Positions 7,546 to 16,032 of a stretch of DNA of 64,000 nt are shown piece by piece. Numbering within the stretch: the stretch's first letter is position 1; the number at the start of each line of letters is the position of its first letter. The notes beneath the pieces were generated by a model, which saw nothing but the letters and a program-made list of their open reading frames with translations, had not been told where the DNA came from and searched no databases. Position numbers and translations under genes: made by a program. Source of the DNA: Streptomyces pactum (GTDB lineage: Bacteria > Actinomycetota > Actinomycetes > Streptomycetales > Streptomycetaceae); NCBI RefSeq assembly GCF_016031615.1, contig NZ_JACYXC010000002.1, positions 310,001 to 374,000 on the forward strand. The letters run 5' to 3'.

Positions 7546-9018
7546 TTGCCCGGTCATGTCACGTCCCCGTCGCCGAAGCCGGACGTCAGGAGCTACGCGG
7601 CTCCCTCGCTCGGATACGCGCTCTTCGCCACCCGCTGGCTCCAGGCCCCGCTGTACTTCGGCCTGGTGGCCGCCCAGGGGGTGTACGTCTACAAGTTCTT
7701 CAACGAGCTGTGGCGCCTGATCCAGCACATCGTCAGCGGCCAGGCCGACGAGACGCACGTGATGCTCGCGGTCCTCAAGCTGGTGGACGTGGTGATGATC
7801 GCCAACCTGCTGATCATGGTCATCGTCGGCGGCTACGAGACCTTCGTCTCCCGGATCGGACTCCAGGGCCACCGCGACCAGCCGGAATGGCTGTCGCACG
7901 TCAACTCCAACGTGCTGAAGGTCAAGCTCGCCACCGCCATCGTGGGCATCTCCTCGGTCCACCTGCTCCAGATGTTCGTGGACGTCGACCACACCTCCGA
8001 GCACTCCCTGCTGTGGGGAACGGTGATCCACATGGCGTTCATCGTCTCCGCCGCGATCCTCGCCTACATGTCCGGCCCCATGGAGGCGGTGCGCGCCTAC
8101 CGGTCCCACGGCGGCTACGGCGGCCGCGGCCCCTCGCACGGCGAGAGCATCGCCTCGCTGATCCCGCCCCAGCAGACCGCGGAGCGGCGTACCGCCGCCG
8201 AGCGGGCCGCCCCGGAGGAGTTCACGGCGCCTACCGTGGCCGGACTGCCCGGTCCCGCCGCGGCGCCCGCCGGGCATACGTCCGCCCTCCCCGCCCCCGG
8301 CCTCCTGGCCCCCGCCCTCTCCGCGCCCTCCGTGCCGGCGGGACCCGTCACCGGAGCTCCCGCGTCCGGAGGGAGTGCCGCCGCCCATGACACGTCGGGG
8401 GCCGAGGCGTCGGGGGCACAGCGCCGGGTCCGCGCCGCCGGCTTCCCCTCCGCCAGGACGCTGGAGGAGTTCGACTGCGGCCCCCGGACCCCGCTCGACT
8501 GGGAGACCGTCGCCCGCCTGGGGAAGCTGGAGTTCATCACCGGCGGGGAGAACCTGGTCCTGGTCGGCCCGCCCGGCACCGGCAAGACGCATCTGGCGAC
8601 GGCGCTCGGCATCCGGGCCTGCCAGGCGGGACACGGCGTGCTGTTCGCCGGCGCGGCCGAGTGGGCCGCCCGGCTGGCCGACGCCGAGGCGGCCGGGCGA
8701 CTGACGGAGGAGCTGGCCCGGCTGGACGATTACCCGCTGCTCGTCATCGACGAGGTCGGCTACCTCCCGCTCGACGCCCGGGCGTCCCACCTGTTCTTCC
8801 GGCTCGTCTCGCACCGCTACGAGCGGGCCTCCGTCGTCGTCACCACCGACAAGCCCCTGGAGCGCTGGCCGGAGTTCTTCGGGGACGACACCGTCACCTC
8901 CGCCATGGTGGACCGCCTGGCCCACCACGCCGAGATCATCGGCTTCGAGGGCGAGAGCTACCGCACCCGGCGCCGCGAAGGGCGCGACAAGGGCGCCACG
9001 GACACGCGTGACCGCTGA
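7546..9018 (+). CDS. UPF0114 membrane domain fused to an IstB-like ATPase
   Basis: A 490-residue protein in one unbroken frame. Residues about 15-190 match the UPF0114/YqhA (TIGR00645) membrane family with about four helices (WLQAPLYFGLVAAQGVYVYK, NLLIMVIVGGYETFV). Residues about 190-300 are an Ala/Pro-rich linker. Residues about 305-480 are an IstB-type AAA+ ATPase, with Walker A GPPGTGKTH near 341, Walker B LLVIDEVGYL near 397-406, and the IstB signature FFGDDTVTSAMVDRL. IstB is normally the helper ATPase of IS21 transposase, but no istA or IS21 end lies nearby. The start is TTG at 7546 with GGAGA just upstream; no later start precedes the first helix. The function is unknown. Confidence 0.85.
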   Translation: MPGHVTSPSPKPDVRSYAAPSLGYALFATRWLQAPLYFGLVAAQGVYVYKFFNELWRLIQHIVSGQADETHVMLAVLKLVDVVMIANLLIMVIVGGYETFVSRIGLQGHRDQPEWLSHVNSNVLKVKLATAIVGISSVHLLQMFVDVDHTSEHSLLWGTVIHMAFIVSAAILAYMSGPMEAVRAYRSHGGYGGRGPSHGESIASLIPPQQTAERRTAAERAAPEEFTAPTVAGLPGPAAAPAGHTSALPAPGLLAPALSAPSVPAGPVTGAPASGGSAAAHDTSGAEASGAQRRVRAAGFPSARTLEEFDCGPRTPLDWETVARLGKLEFITGGENLVLVGPPGTGKTHLATALGIRACQAGHGVLFAGAAEWAARLADAEAAGRLTEELARLDDYPLLVIDEVGYLPLDARASHLFFRLVSHRYERASVVVTTDKPLERWPEFFGDDTVTSAMVDRLAHHAEIIGFEGESYRTRRREGRDKGATDTRDR

Positions 9019-9408
9019 CCGCCGGTACCGCGGCCGCCGGTCGCCGACCGCCGGCGCCGCCGGTCGCGGTCCCGCGCCGGGTGGCGGCCGCTCGGCCACG
9101 CCGGGCCGACACCCGGCGAGGGATCCGCCCGCGGGCCGGCGTCCCGTACCGCGCACCGGCACACCGGTTCCGTCCGGGTCTCCGCCGAGCCGGGCACCAG
9201 CCCGTACGACGGGTCACACGACGGGGCGGTCACACGGCGGGCCACACGACGGACGGCGGCCCGTGCGACGGGCCCACCGCGGGGCGGACGACGTCCGGCC
9301 GAAAGATGACACTCGTTCAACATTGTCCGTGCCGACCCCTTGCGTCCGGCCCGCGGGCGCTGGATCGTCGGCTGCCGGGGGTCATCCGACCGGGACCGGG
9401 AGGCTGTC
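9019..9408. other. Intergenic region upstream of the GH5 gene
   Basis: About 390 bases with no supported gene. Short direct repeats of the type cacacgacgg occur at about 9215-9250. The AT-richer piece near 9300-9325 (gatgacactcgttcaacatt) is the most promoter-like part and lies about 90 bases before the GH5 start. Confidence 0.45.
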
Positions 9409-10899
9409 ATGCGCCTGCGCCGTGCCGCCGCGGCACTCATCCTCGCCCTCGGCCTGCTGGCCGCCACCCCCGGCCCCGCCGCGGCGCGGGCGGTGGCGGC
9501 CGGGACGTCCCCGCCGGGCCCACCGGCGGCGGAGGCGGCCTGGCCCGTTCCGGTGGCCACCGTCACGTCCGCCGACGGACGCACCCACTTCACCGACCGG
9601 TCGGGCCGCGTGCTGCGCCCGCGCGGCCTGAACCTCGGCAAGACCGACACGGTGACCGAGGAACGGGTGGCCCACGCCGCCCGGGCCGGATTCACCCTGC
9701 TCCGGCTCAACATCCAGTGGGAGCGCGTCGAACCCCGGCGCGGCCACTACGACACCGGCTACCTGCGCTACCTGGACCGGGTGCTGGACTGGGCCGACCG
9801 CCACCGGATGCTGGTCCTCGTCGACTGGCACCAGGACGTGTACGGGCCGGCGTTCGGGAGCAACGGCATCCCCGCCTGGGCCACCCGCACCGACGGACTG
9901 CCGTTCGAGCCCGACCCCGACGACTGGTTCGCCGGCTACTTCCAGCCGGCCGTCCAGGCCGCCTTCCGTCACCTCTACGACGACCCCGATCTGCGGGCCG
10001 CCCAGACCAGGGTCTACGCCGAGGTCGCCGCGGCCCTGCGTGGTCACCGCTCGCTGCTGGGCTACGACCTGTTCAACGAGCCTTTCGGCCCGATCGCGGG
10101 TGATCCGCTGGATCCCGGGAACCAGATCGCCGCCGCGGCCGAACTCGAACGCGGACGGCTCGCCGCGATGTACCGGAGGCTGATCGGTGCCGTCCGGGCC
10201 GAGGACCCGGACGCGTGGCTGTTCGTCGAACCCACCGTACTGGTCGGGCAGGGCGTGCCCACCGAGCTGCCCCGCTTCACCGACCCCCGCCGGGGCCCCG
10301 ACCGGCTGGGCTACGCGCCGCACTACTACGACACCGCCGTGGAGTCCGGCGCCGACTGGGACCCCGCCGGCGGCTTCGTGGAGAACTACGAAGCCGCCGT
10401 CACCGGCTACCCCACCGCCCACCGGCTGCCGGTGCTGGTCGGGGAGTGGGGCCCACCGAAGGCCACCACCCCCGGCAACGCCGAGCTGATCCGCCGCCAG
10501 GTCGCCTCCATGAACGGCTTCGCCGCGGGCTGGGCCATGTGGTACGACTGCCGGGCCCCGGACGGCGGGGGCTACTGCGCGCACGACGCGGACGGCACCC
10601 CGGCGCCCGGCAAGGAACCGGCCTTCGCCCCGTACGCGCCCGCGGTGGCCGGGACACCCGGCGCCGAACACCACGACGCGGCCACCGGTACCTACACCCT
10701 GACCTTCACCGCCGGCCGGACCACCCGCCACGCCTGGACCACGGTCACCCTGCCCGTCACGGCCTTCCCGCGCGGCGCCGAACTTAGCACCTCCGGAGGG
10801 GGACCGGCAGTGATCCGCACCGCCGCGGGACGGGCGCACCTGCTGTTCCCCGGCGCGCGCCCCGGGGCCGAGGTCCGCGTGACGGCGACCGCCCGGTGA
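9409..10899 (+). CDS. Secreted GH5 endoglycoceramidase-like glycosidase
   Basis: A 496-residue secreted enzyme. It starts with MRLRRAAAALILALGLLAAT and an AxA cleavage region (PAAARA). The catalytic barrel shows RLNIQWERVEP, VDWHQDVYGPAF, the acid/base glutamate in YDLFNEP, and the nucleophile glutamate in VLVGEWG, the standard pair of glycoside hydrolase family 5. The QD and pocket sequences recall endoglycoceramidases, which cut glycans from glycosphingolipids. A C-terminal beta-sandwich follows. The ATG at 9409 is preceded by GGGAGG and fits the signal peptide. It stands alone and ends at a likely terminator. The true substrate, ceramide glycan or another lipid glycoside, is unproven. Confidence 0.88.
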   Translation: MRLRRAAAALILALGLLAATPGPAAARAVAAGTSPPGPPAAEAAWPVPVATVTSADGRTHFTDRSGRVLRPRGLNLGKTDTVTEERVAHAARAGFTLLRLNIQWERVEPRRGHYDTGYLRYLDRVLDWADRHRMLVLVDWHQDVYGPAFGSNGIPAWATRTDGLPFEPDPDDWFAGYFQPAVQAAFRHLYDDPDLRAAQTRVYAEVAAALRGHRSLLGYDLFNEPFGPIAGDPLDPGNQIAAAAELERGRLAAMYRRLIGAVRAEDPDAWLFVEPTVLVGQGVPTELPRFTDPRRGPDRLGYAPHYYDTAVESGADWDPAGGFVENYEAAVTGYPTAHRLPVLVGEWGPPKATTPGNAELIRRQVASMNGFAAGWAMWYDCRAPDGGGYCAHDADGTPAPGKEPAFAPYAPAVAGTPGAEHHDAATGTYTLTFTAGRTTRHAWTTVTLPVTAFPRGAELSTSGGGPAVIRTAAGRAHLLFPGARPGAEVRVTATAR

Positions 10900-10901
10900 C
10901 C

Positions 10902-10933
10902 ACCCGCGGGCCCGGTGCCGGGGCTCCGCGGGT
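10902..10933 (+). terminator. Possible terminator after the GH5 gene
   Basis: ACCCGCGG (10902-10909) and CCGCGGGT (10926-10933) form an 8-base stem with a 16-base GC-rich loop, starting 3 bases after the GH5 stop. No U-tract follows, as is usual in this kind of genome. Confidence 0.4.
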
Positions 10934-11044
10934 CCGGTGCCGTGACCGCCCACGGGACCGCCCGGCGGCTACCCGCGGAGCGGCGCGGGAGGTGGCACCG
11001 GGCGTCCGCGGCCGGACCTCACGCCGGCCCCGTGGCCGGGGCGG

Positions 11045-11479
11045 TCACTCCTCGCCGAAGCGCGCCACGAAACGGCGCTGCCAGGGCGTCTCCACCGCAC
11101 GGGGGCTGTAGTGCCGCCGTACGTACGCCACCGCCTCGTCCGGCGGAACCCCGTCGAGGACGGCGATGCACGCCAGCGCCGTCCCGGTCCGCCCCCGCCC
11201 ACCGCCGCACGCCACCTCGACCCGCTCGTGGGCGGCCCGCCGCAGCGCCTCCCGGAACAGACTCCGGGCCTCCGCACGGTCCTTGGGCAGCAGGAAGTCC
11301 GGCCAGCGCAGCCAGCGGGACTCCCACTCCGTCACCGGCGGGCGCTTGCCCAGCAGATGGACCGCGAACGAGGGTACGGGCCCGGACGGGAGGGGGTGGC
11401 GCAGGCCCCGGCCGCGGATCATGGCTCCGGAGGGGAAGCGGATCACCCCGGCCGCGGTTGAACTCCAGCTTTCGCTCAT
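11045..11479 (-). CDS. Protein-tyrosine/dual-specificity phosphatase
   Basis: A 144-residue single-domain phosphatase. The signature loop CX5R is seen as VACGGGRGRTGTALA, with cysteine and arginine in place and the following TGT; the usual HC is replaced by AC. The preceding FAVHLLGKRPP and a WPDF segment, where an aspartate could act as general acid, support the family. The ATG at 11479 is the only good start. It diverges from the GNAT gene and ends close to the GH5 terminator. Dephosphorylation of phosphotyrosine or phosphoserine proteins is likely; the target is unknown. Confidence 0.8.
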   Translation of the reverse strand: MSESWSSTAAGVIRFPSGAMIRGRGLRHPLPSGPVPSFAVHLLGKRPPVTEWESRWLRWPDFLLPKDRAEARSLFREALRRAAHERVEVACGGGRGRTGTALACIAVLDGVPPDEAVAYVRRHYSPRAVETPWQRRFVARFGEE

Positions 11480-11555
11480 GTGAACACCCTAGGCAATATC
11501 GCCGAGTTCCCGGGGCCGTCCGGGCCGTTGCCGTGACCCGGTCCGGAAACCCACC

Positions 11556-12251
11556 ATGGCCGGCATGGACCGACCGAGTCAGATCATCGAGTGCGGGGAC
11601 CTCGTTCTGCGGCGCTGGCGGGGCCGGAGCGACTTCGCCCTGGCGTTCCGGCTGATCGAGGAGTCCGTGGATCACCTCAGCCCCTGGATGCCGTGGGCCG
11701 CCGGCCACGGCGAGGAGAGCACCCGGGAGTTCCTGGCGACGTCCGAGGAGAAGTGGGCGAGCGGCGAGACGTTCAACTACGCCGTCGGCAGGGACGGCAG
11801 GCTCGTCGGCATGTGCCAGACCTACCGCGGGGCCGACCCCCGGGGCTGGGGACTGGGGTACTGGCTGCACCCCGCCGCCACCGGCCGGGGCATCGCCACC
11901 ACCGCGGTGGCGGCGCTGATCACCGAGATGTTCACCCTGCCGGGCGTGGAGTACCTGGAGATCAGGCACGATCTGGCCAACACCTCCAGCGGTGCCGTTC
12001 CGCGCCGGCTGGGGTTCACCGAGGTCCGGCGGGAGCGGGCGGAGCAACCCGTGGCTCCGGCCTGCTGCGGCATCGACGTCATCTGGCGCCTGGACCGGCC
12101 GGCGTCGCCCGCGGCCGGCGGTCCCGCCGGGCCCGCCGTCGGCGCCCCCGCCCGCCGGCCGTCCGGCCGGGTGCCCGGGCACCCGGACCCCGGCACCGGC
12201 CGGAGCGGCACCGGCGGTGTGTCGGGCGCCCCGCGTGCGCGGGGCTGTTGA
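11556..12251 (+). CDS. GNAT-family N-acetyltransferase
   Basis: A 231-residue RimJ/RimL-type acetyltransferase. VLRRWRGRSDFALAFRLIEES begins the fold, GLGYWLHPAATGRGIATTAV is motif A for acetyl-CoA binding, and NTSSGAVPRRLGFTEV is motif B. The last 45 residues are low-complexity Gly/Pro/Ala and lie outside the domain. An ATG 9 bases downstream (11565) is an equally possible start. It diverges from the phosphatase gene. The substrate, a protein N-terminus or small amine, cannot be told. Confidence 0.82.
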   Translation: MAGMDRPSQIIECGDLVLRRWRGRSDFALAFRLIEESVDHLSPWMPWAAGHGEESTREFLATSEEKWASGETFNYAVGRDGRLVGMCQTYRGADPRGWGLGYWLHPAATGRGIATTAVAALITEMFTLPGVEYLEIRHDLANTSSGAVPRRLGFTEVRRERAEQPVAPACCGIDVIWRLDRPASPAAGGPAGPAVGAPARRPSGRVPGHPDPGTGRSGTGGVSGAPRARGC

Positions 12252-12378
12252 CGGCGGGCGCGGCGGCGTACCGCCACCGTGCCCGCCGTCCGCCCCGGGT
12301 CACCCGCTGCCGTCCGGCACGCCAGGACGGCCGCGCCGGTCCGGCGGGCGGGCGCAGCCACCGGACCGGCGCCCGCCG

Positions 12379-13272
12379 TCAGCCCGCCAGGTAGGAGGCG
12401 GCCATGTCCTTGTCGCCGTGCCCGGCCTCGATGGCCCGCAGCGACCGGCGGAGCCCGGCGGCCACCCCGTCCACGGTGATGCCCGCCTGTTCGGCGGCGT
12501 CCACCACCAGCTGAGCGTCCTTCGCCGCGTTGCTGAGGGAGAAGTTGGTCGTGTAGTCGTCGCCGAGCATCGCCGACGCCTTCGTGCGGAAGTACCCGCT
12601 GTCCAGCGGGCCGCCGCTGACCACCTCCACCACCAGGGCCGGGTCCACCCCCAGCGCCTTCGCCACGGCCAGACTCTCCGCCGTGCCGTGCGTCAGCGCC
12701 AGGACCAGGGTGTTCAGCGCCAGCTTCAGCCGGCTCCCGGCCCCCGGCTCCTCGGCGACCCACACGGTCCGGCCCCCGATCACGTCGAACACCCGCTGGG
12801 CCGCCTCCCGGCCCGTCACGGGGCCGGAGGCGAGCACCACCAGCTTGCCCTGTTCGGCGGGTTGACGGGTGCCCAGGACCGGAGCGTCGAAGTACACCAG
12901 ACCGTGCCGCTCGGCGAGGCCCATCAGCTCATCGGCGGCGGTGACGCCCACGGTGCTCAGCTGCACCCACACCGTCCCGGGGGACAGCGCCGCGGCCGCG
13001 GCCTCCATCGCCTCCAGCACGGCCGCGCCGTCCTTGAGGACGGTCACGACCACATCGGCGCCGGTGACGGCCTCCGCGGGCGTGCCGACGGCCTCGATGC
13101 CTCCGGCCGCGGCGAGCGCGTCCGCCTTGGCCCGCGTACGGTTCCACACCCGCACCGCGAAACTCCCGCTCAGGTTCACCGCCACCGGCGCACCGATGAT
13201 GCCGGTGCCCAGCACCGCCACCCGCCGCTGCCGGGATCCGCCGGACACCGTCTCGGACACCGTCTCGGTCAT
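12379..13272 (-). CDS. NAD(P)-dependent beta-hydroxyacid dehydrogenase / imine reductase-like
   Basis: A 297-residue member of the 3-hydroxyisobutyrate dehydrogenase superfamily. The Rossmann motif AVLGTGIIGAPVAVNL is near residues 17-32, followed by VRVWNRTRAKADAL, whose R after N suggests a preference for NADP. LSTVGVTAADEL is the substrate loop. The lysine in SRLKLALNTL matches the catalytic lysine position. The C-terminal helical domain is complete. The ATG at 13272 has GGAGG 8 bases upstream; the open frame extends farther without support. It lies downstream of a TetR gene on the same strand, with repeats in the gap, so that regulator probably controls it. Imine reduction remains an alternative. 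Confidence 0.83.
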   Translation of the reverse strand: MTETVSETVSGGSRQRRVAVLGTGIIGAPVAVNLSGSFAVRVWNRTRAKADALAAAGGIEAVGTPAEAVTGADVVVTVLKDGAAVLEAMEAAAAALSPGTVWVQLSTVGVTAADELMGLAERHGLVYFDAPVLGTRQPAEQGKLVVLASGPVTGREAAQRVFDVIGGRTVWVAEEPGAGSRLKLALNTLVLALTHGTAESLAVAKALGVDPALVVEVVSGGPLDSGYFRTKASAMLGDDYTTNFSLSNAAKDAQLVVDAAEQAGITVDGVAAGLRRSLRAIEAGHGDKDMAASYLAG

Positions 13273-13420
13273 GTCGATCCTCCATGGGTTGTTGACGAAA
13301 GCCTCCGCCACAACGGCGGAGCCTGGGGTTCCGCACCGCACCGCGGGCGGGGAGACGCAGCAGATCACGGCGGAGGGCCGGCGCGGGGACGGCGCTCCGG
13401 CCCCGCCCGGCGGCCGCGTC

Positions 13421-13450
13421 ATCGGTCTGCTTTTTTGATCGATCGGTCTG
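13421..13450. promoter_or_regulatory. Direct repeat ATCGGTCTG, possible TetR operator
   Basis: ATCGGTCTG occurs at 13421-13429 and 13442-13450, spaced 21 bases (two helical turns), with a T-run and GATCGATC between. It lies upstream of the reductase gene and downstream of the tetR stop. Part of it (CGATCA-like) resembles the inverted repeat before the tetR gene. Confidence 0.45.
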
Positions 13451-13552
13451 TTATGAGGTGAGGCCGACGAGGGCGCCGTCCGGGTCGGCGCGCCGCACCC
13501 GATGCGTGGGCCGGCACCCGTCGCGGCCGGTGCGGGGGCGGCGCGCGCCGGA

Positions 13553-14137
13553 TCAGTCCAGCAGGGCCAGGGCCTGTTCGGCCGCGTCCAGCACGCGGCC
13601 GGGGTCCTCGGACGCCTTGCCGACCACCCGCATGCCCTGGAGCAGCACGAGCAGCATCCGGGCGAGCGCCCGCGGGTCGCGCCCCGCCGGCAGCTCGCCC
13701 TGGGCCTGCGCCCGCACCAGCGCGGAGTGCAGCAGAGTCTCCAGCCGGTCCCAGTTCAGCTCGACCCGCCGGGCCGCGGCCGGGTCACGCGGGGCCAGCT
13801 CGGCGGCCGTGTTGGTCACGAAACACCCCATCAGCCGGTCCTCCTCGGTGGTGGCCTCCGCCGCGAACCGCCGCACCACGGCCCGTACCCCCGGCAGCGC
13901 CGGGCCCGGCCGGGACAGCTCGGCCAGCAGACGCGGGCCGCCCGAGCCGATGTAGTGGTCCAGCGCCGCGAGGTAGAGCCGGTGCTTGCTGCCGAAGGTG
14001 GCGTAGATGCTCGCCCGGCCGATGCCCAGGTGCTCGACGAGATCCGCCATCGACGTCGCCTCGTAGCCGCGGCGCCAGAACAGTTCGAGAGCTGCCTGCA
14101 GCGCGGCGTCCGGATCGAATTCCTTGGTCCTGGCCAC
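13553..14137 (-). CDS. TetR/AcrR-family regulator
   Basis: A 194-residue regulator. The N-terminal helix-turn-helix is typical: ALQAALELFWRRGYEATSMADLVEHLGIGRASIYATFGSK, shown here as a domain spanning residues about 11-50. The C-terminal ligand domain resembles TetR_C regulators of reductive or redox genes (MGCFVTNTAAELAP). The start is ATG at 14137. It precedes the reductase gene on the same strand. Inverted and direct repeats in both upstream regions suggest that it represses itself and the reductase; the ligand is unknown. Confidence 0.88.
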   Translation of the reverse strand: MARTKEFDPDAALQAALELFWRRGYEATSMADLVEHLGIGRASIYATFGSKHRLYLAALDHYIGSGGPRLLAELSRPGPALPGVRAVVRRFAAEATTEEDRLMGCFVTNTAAELAPRDPAAARRVELNWDRLETLLHSALVRAQAQGELPAGRDPRALARMLLVLLQGMRVVGKASEDPGRVLDAAEQALALLD

Positions 14138-14156
14138 AGTCCGGACGGTAGTCCTT

Positions 14157-14171
14157 ACTGAAACGATCAGT
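14157..14171. promoter_or_regulatory. Inverted repeat ACTGA-N5-TCAGT, likely TetR operator
   Basis: ACTGAAACGATCAGT is a short palindrome placed 20 bases upstream of the tetR start. Its size and place fit an autoregulatory TetR operator. The CGATCA half resembles the direct-repeat region upstream of the reductase. Confidence 0.5.
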
Positions 14172-14180
14172 CAAATATGG

Positions 14181-14222
14181 TGGCTGTGGCTGTGGCTGTG
14201 GCTGTGGCTGTTGCTGTGGCGG
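14181..14222. repeat. Hexanucleotide tandem repeat (TGGCTG)n
   Basis: Five perfect TGGCTG copies (14181-14210) are followed by TTGCTG and TGGCGG. The tract sits between the divergent tetR and GNAT genes, 10 bases from the putative operator. A frame through it would read a Trp-Leu repeat, but this is outside the supported GNAT start. Confidence 0.9.
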
Positions 14223-14435
14223 TTCCGGTTGCTCCGGCGCGCCGACGGACCGGCCTTGCGGCAGCCGCCGGCGCACCGTCCCGGGCACGGTGGCGCGGGG
14301 CCGCCCCGGGGGCCCCTGGCGAGGCGCGGGCGCTACGGCGGGGATGCCGCGCCGGTGCTCCGGGCACCCGCGCCACCGGCCCGCCGGGGCAACGGGCTGG
14401 GGCCGATGTCGGACCCGGCTGACACACTCGCCGGC

Positions 14436-14909
14436 ATGAGCGACGATGTGCGGCTGCGGCCCGTGGAACCGGACGACCTGGAGACCTTCTTCGAGCAGGA
14501 GCACGACCCGGAGGCGGTGCGGCGGTCGCACTTCCCGCCCCGTGACCGGGAGACCTTCATGACGCACTGGGCCACCAAGGTGCTGGGTGACCCCGGTGTG
14601 CTGGTGCGGGCCGTGTCCGTGGACGGCGAGACGGCCGGCAACGTCGTCTCCTGGTGGATGGGGGACCGGCGCTTCATCGGATACTGGCTCGGCCGGCGGT
14701 ACTGGGGGAGGGGTGTCGGAACCCGGGCCCTGGCCCTCTTCCTGGAGCTGGAGCGGGTGCGTCCGCTCCACGCCGACCCCCACGCGGCGAACACCGGCTC
14801 GGTGCGGCTGCTGGAGCGCGCCGGCTTCCGTCGCGCCGGAACGGAACGGCACGGCGATCAAAAGCACATCATGCTGGTGCTCGACGCGGACGGCGCTCGG
14901 GCGAGCTGA
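14436..14909 (+). CDS. GNAT-family N-acetyltransferase
   Basis: A 157-residue acetyltransferase. VRLRPVEPDDLETFFEQEHD opens the fold, WLGRRYWGRGVGTRAL is the acetyl-CoA motif A, and ANTGSVRLLERAGF is motif B. The ATG at 14436 was chosen; an in-frame ATG at 14406 is possible, and the frame upstream of it runs through the hexamer repeat and is not supported. It diverges from the tetR gene. Proteins of this type often acetylate small molecules; the substrate is unknown. Confidence 0.82.
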   Translation: MSDDVRLRPVEPDDLETFFEQEHDPEAVRRSHFPPRDRETFMTHWATKVLGDPGVLVRAVSVDGETAGNVVSWWMGDRRFIGYWLGRRYWGRGVGTRALALFLELERVRPLHADPHAANTGSVRLLERAGFRRAGTERHGDQKHIMLVLDADGARAS

Positions 14910-15008
14910 CGGCACAGCGGGCGAGGCGCGGGGGAGCGGGGCCGCCCGCCCCGGCGGCGTGGTGGTGGCGGTGGGACGAGGCCGGCCCGGTTCACGACGG
15001 GGTGAGGA

Positions 15009-15044
15009 CGGTGGGGTGGGCGGCCCTGTCCGCCCGCCCCACCG
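15009..15044 (+). terminator. Possible terminator after the GNAT gene
   Basis: CGGTGGGGTGGGCGG (15009-15023) pairs with CCGCCCGCCCCACCG (15030-15044) with a single G-T pair and a 6-base loop, about 100 bases past the GNAT stop. The rest of 14910-15312 shows no gene. Confidence 0.45.
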
Positions 15045-15229
15045 TTCCGTCCCGCCGCCCCGCCGGATCGTCCGTCGTGCCGCCGGACGGACGACGGCCG
15101 TGACCGTGCGGGGCACGCGGACCCGTGCCCCGCCCGGCCTCATCGCCCGGCCCCCGCAGGCGGGGGCGGTCACCACCGCCGGCCACGGCGGTCCCCGCCG
15201 CCGGGAACCGGGGTGGCGAAAGCCGGAAC

Positions 15230-15261
15230 GGGGCCGCTCCGTCGCCGGACGGAGCGGCCCC
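15230..15261 (-). terminator. Terminator of the S1 protease gene
   Basis: GGGGCCGCTCCGTC (15230-15243) and its exact complement (15248-15261) form a 14-base stem with a 4-base loop, about 50 bases beyond the protease stop. Confidence 0.6.
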
Positions 15262-15312
15262 ACGCCGGGCCGCAGGCCGGGGAGAGCGTGCGGCGGGCAG
15301 TTCAGCCGGGGA

Positions 15313-16032
15313 TCACACGCCCGCGATGGACTGGATCCACGAGCGGTAGGCGGTCACGTTGGTGTACGCGGTGGTGGTCTGCCGGTCGCTGGTGGAGGCG
15401 ACGCCGACCTGGACGCCGTTCGCCATCATCGGGCCGCCCGAGTCGCCGCCGGCCGTGATGCCGTCACCGCGCCGGGCGCAGATCGCCGAACCCGAGTACG
15501 CGTCCCGGCAGCCGCCGGTCACCGAGACGTTGGCCACCTTCAGGTACTGCGACTGGCAGTTGGCCTCGGAACCGCACTGGGACGTGGCGCCCCAGCCGTA
15601 GACCTGCACGGTCTGACCCACGCTGACCGACCCGGGCTGGCCCAGCCGGGCGTAGGTGGCCGACACCGAGCGGTCCAGGCGGACCAGCGCCAGGTCCGAC
15701 GCGGAGTGGGTGTAGGTCTGGGCGCCGTTGGCCGTGGTGCCGCCGCTGGTCTGGTCGAGGCTGCCGATCCGGAACGACAGACCGCCGCCGCTGACGCAGT
15801 GCTTGGCGGTGAGGATCCAGGTGGGGGCGATGATCGTGGCCGAACACGTCTGCCGGCCGTTGGAGAACAGCCGCGCGGCCCACGGGGCGTTCTGCGCGTA
15901 GCTGCCACCGATGATGTACGGGCCGACATCACTTCTGGGAGCAGGCCGGCTGTCGGCCGACGCGGCGGGGGAGAGCGCGAGCAGGGAGATCAGCGCGGCA
16001 GCCAGCGCGGTGATCAGCTTGGGTATACGCAA
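15313..16032 (-). CDS. Secreted trypsin-like serine protease (family S1)
   Basis: A 239-residue preproenzyme. A signal peptide (MRIPKLITALAAALISLLAL, ending near PAASA) is followed by a short propeptide and the mature start IIGG near residue 40. The catalytic triad is H78 (TAKHC), D113 (SDLALV) and S198 (GGDSGGP). Six or more cysteines suggest disulphide bonds. It resembles the SAM-P/streptogrisin-trypsin type of actinomycete extracellular proteases. It stands alone, with a strong terminator and about 260 bases of upstream region for its promoter. Confidence 0.92.
   Translation of the reverse strand: MRIPKLITALAAALISLLALSPAASADSRPAPRSDVGPYIIGGSYAQNAPWAARLFSNGRQTCSATIIAPTWILTAKHCVSGGGLSFRIGSLDQTSGGTTANGAQTYTHSASDLALVRLDRSVSATYARLGQPGSVSVGQTVQVYGWGATSQCGSEANCQSQYLKVANVSVTGGCRDAYSGSAICARRGDGITAGGDSGGPMMANGVQVGVASTSDRQTTTAYTNVTAYRSWIQSIAGV

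Noticed and set aside
8460..9018. IS21 insertion sequence
   Set aside because: Only an IstB-type ATPase domain is present, fused to a membrane domain; no istA and no terminal repeats.
14124..14435. Coding extension upstream of the GNAT gene, with a Trp-Leu repeat
   Set aside because: It reads through the hexamer tract and a regulator operator and has no family support.
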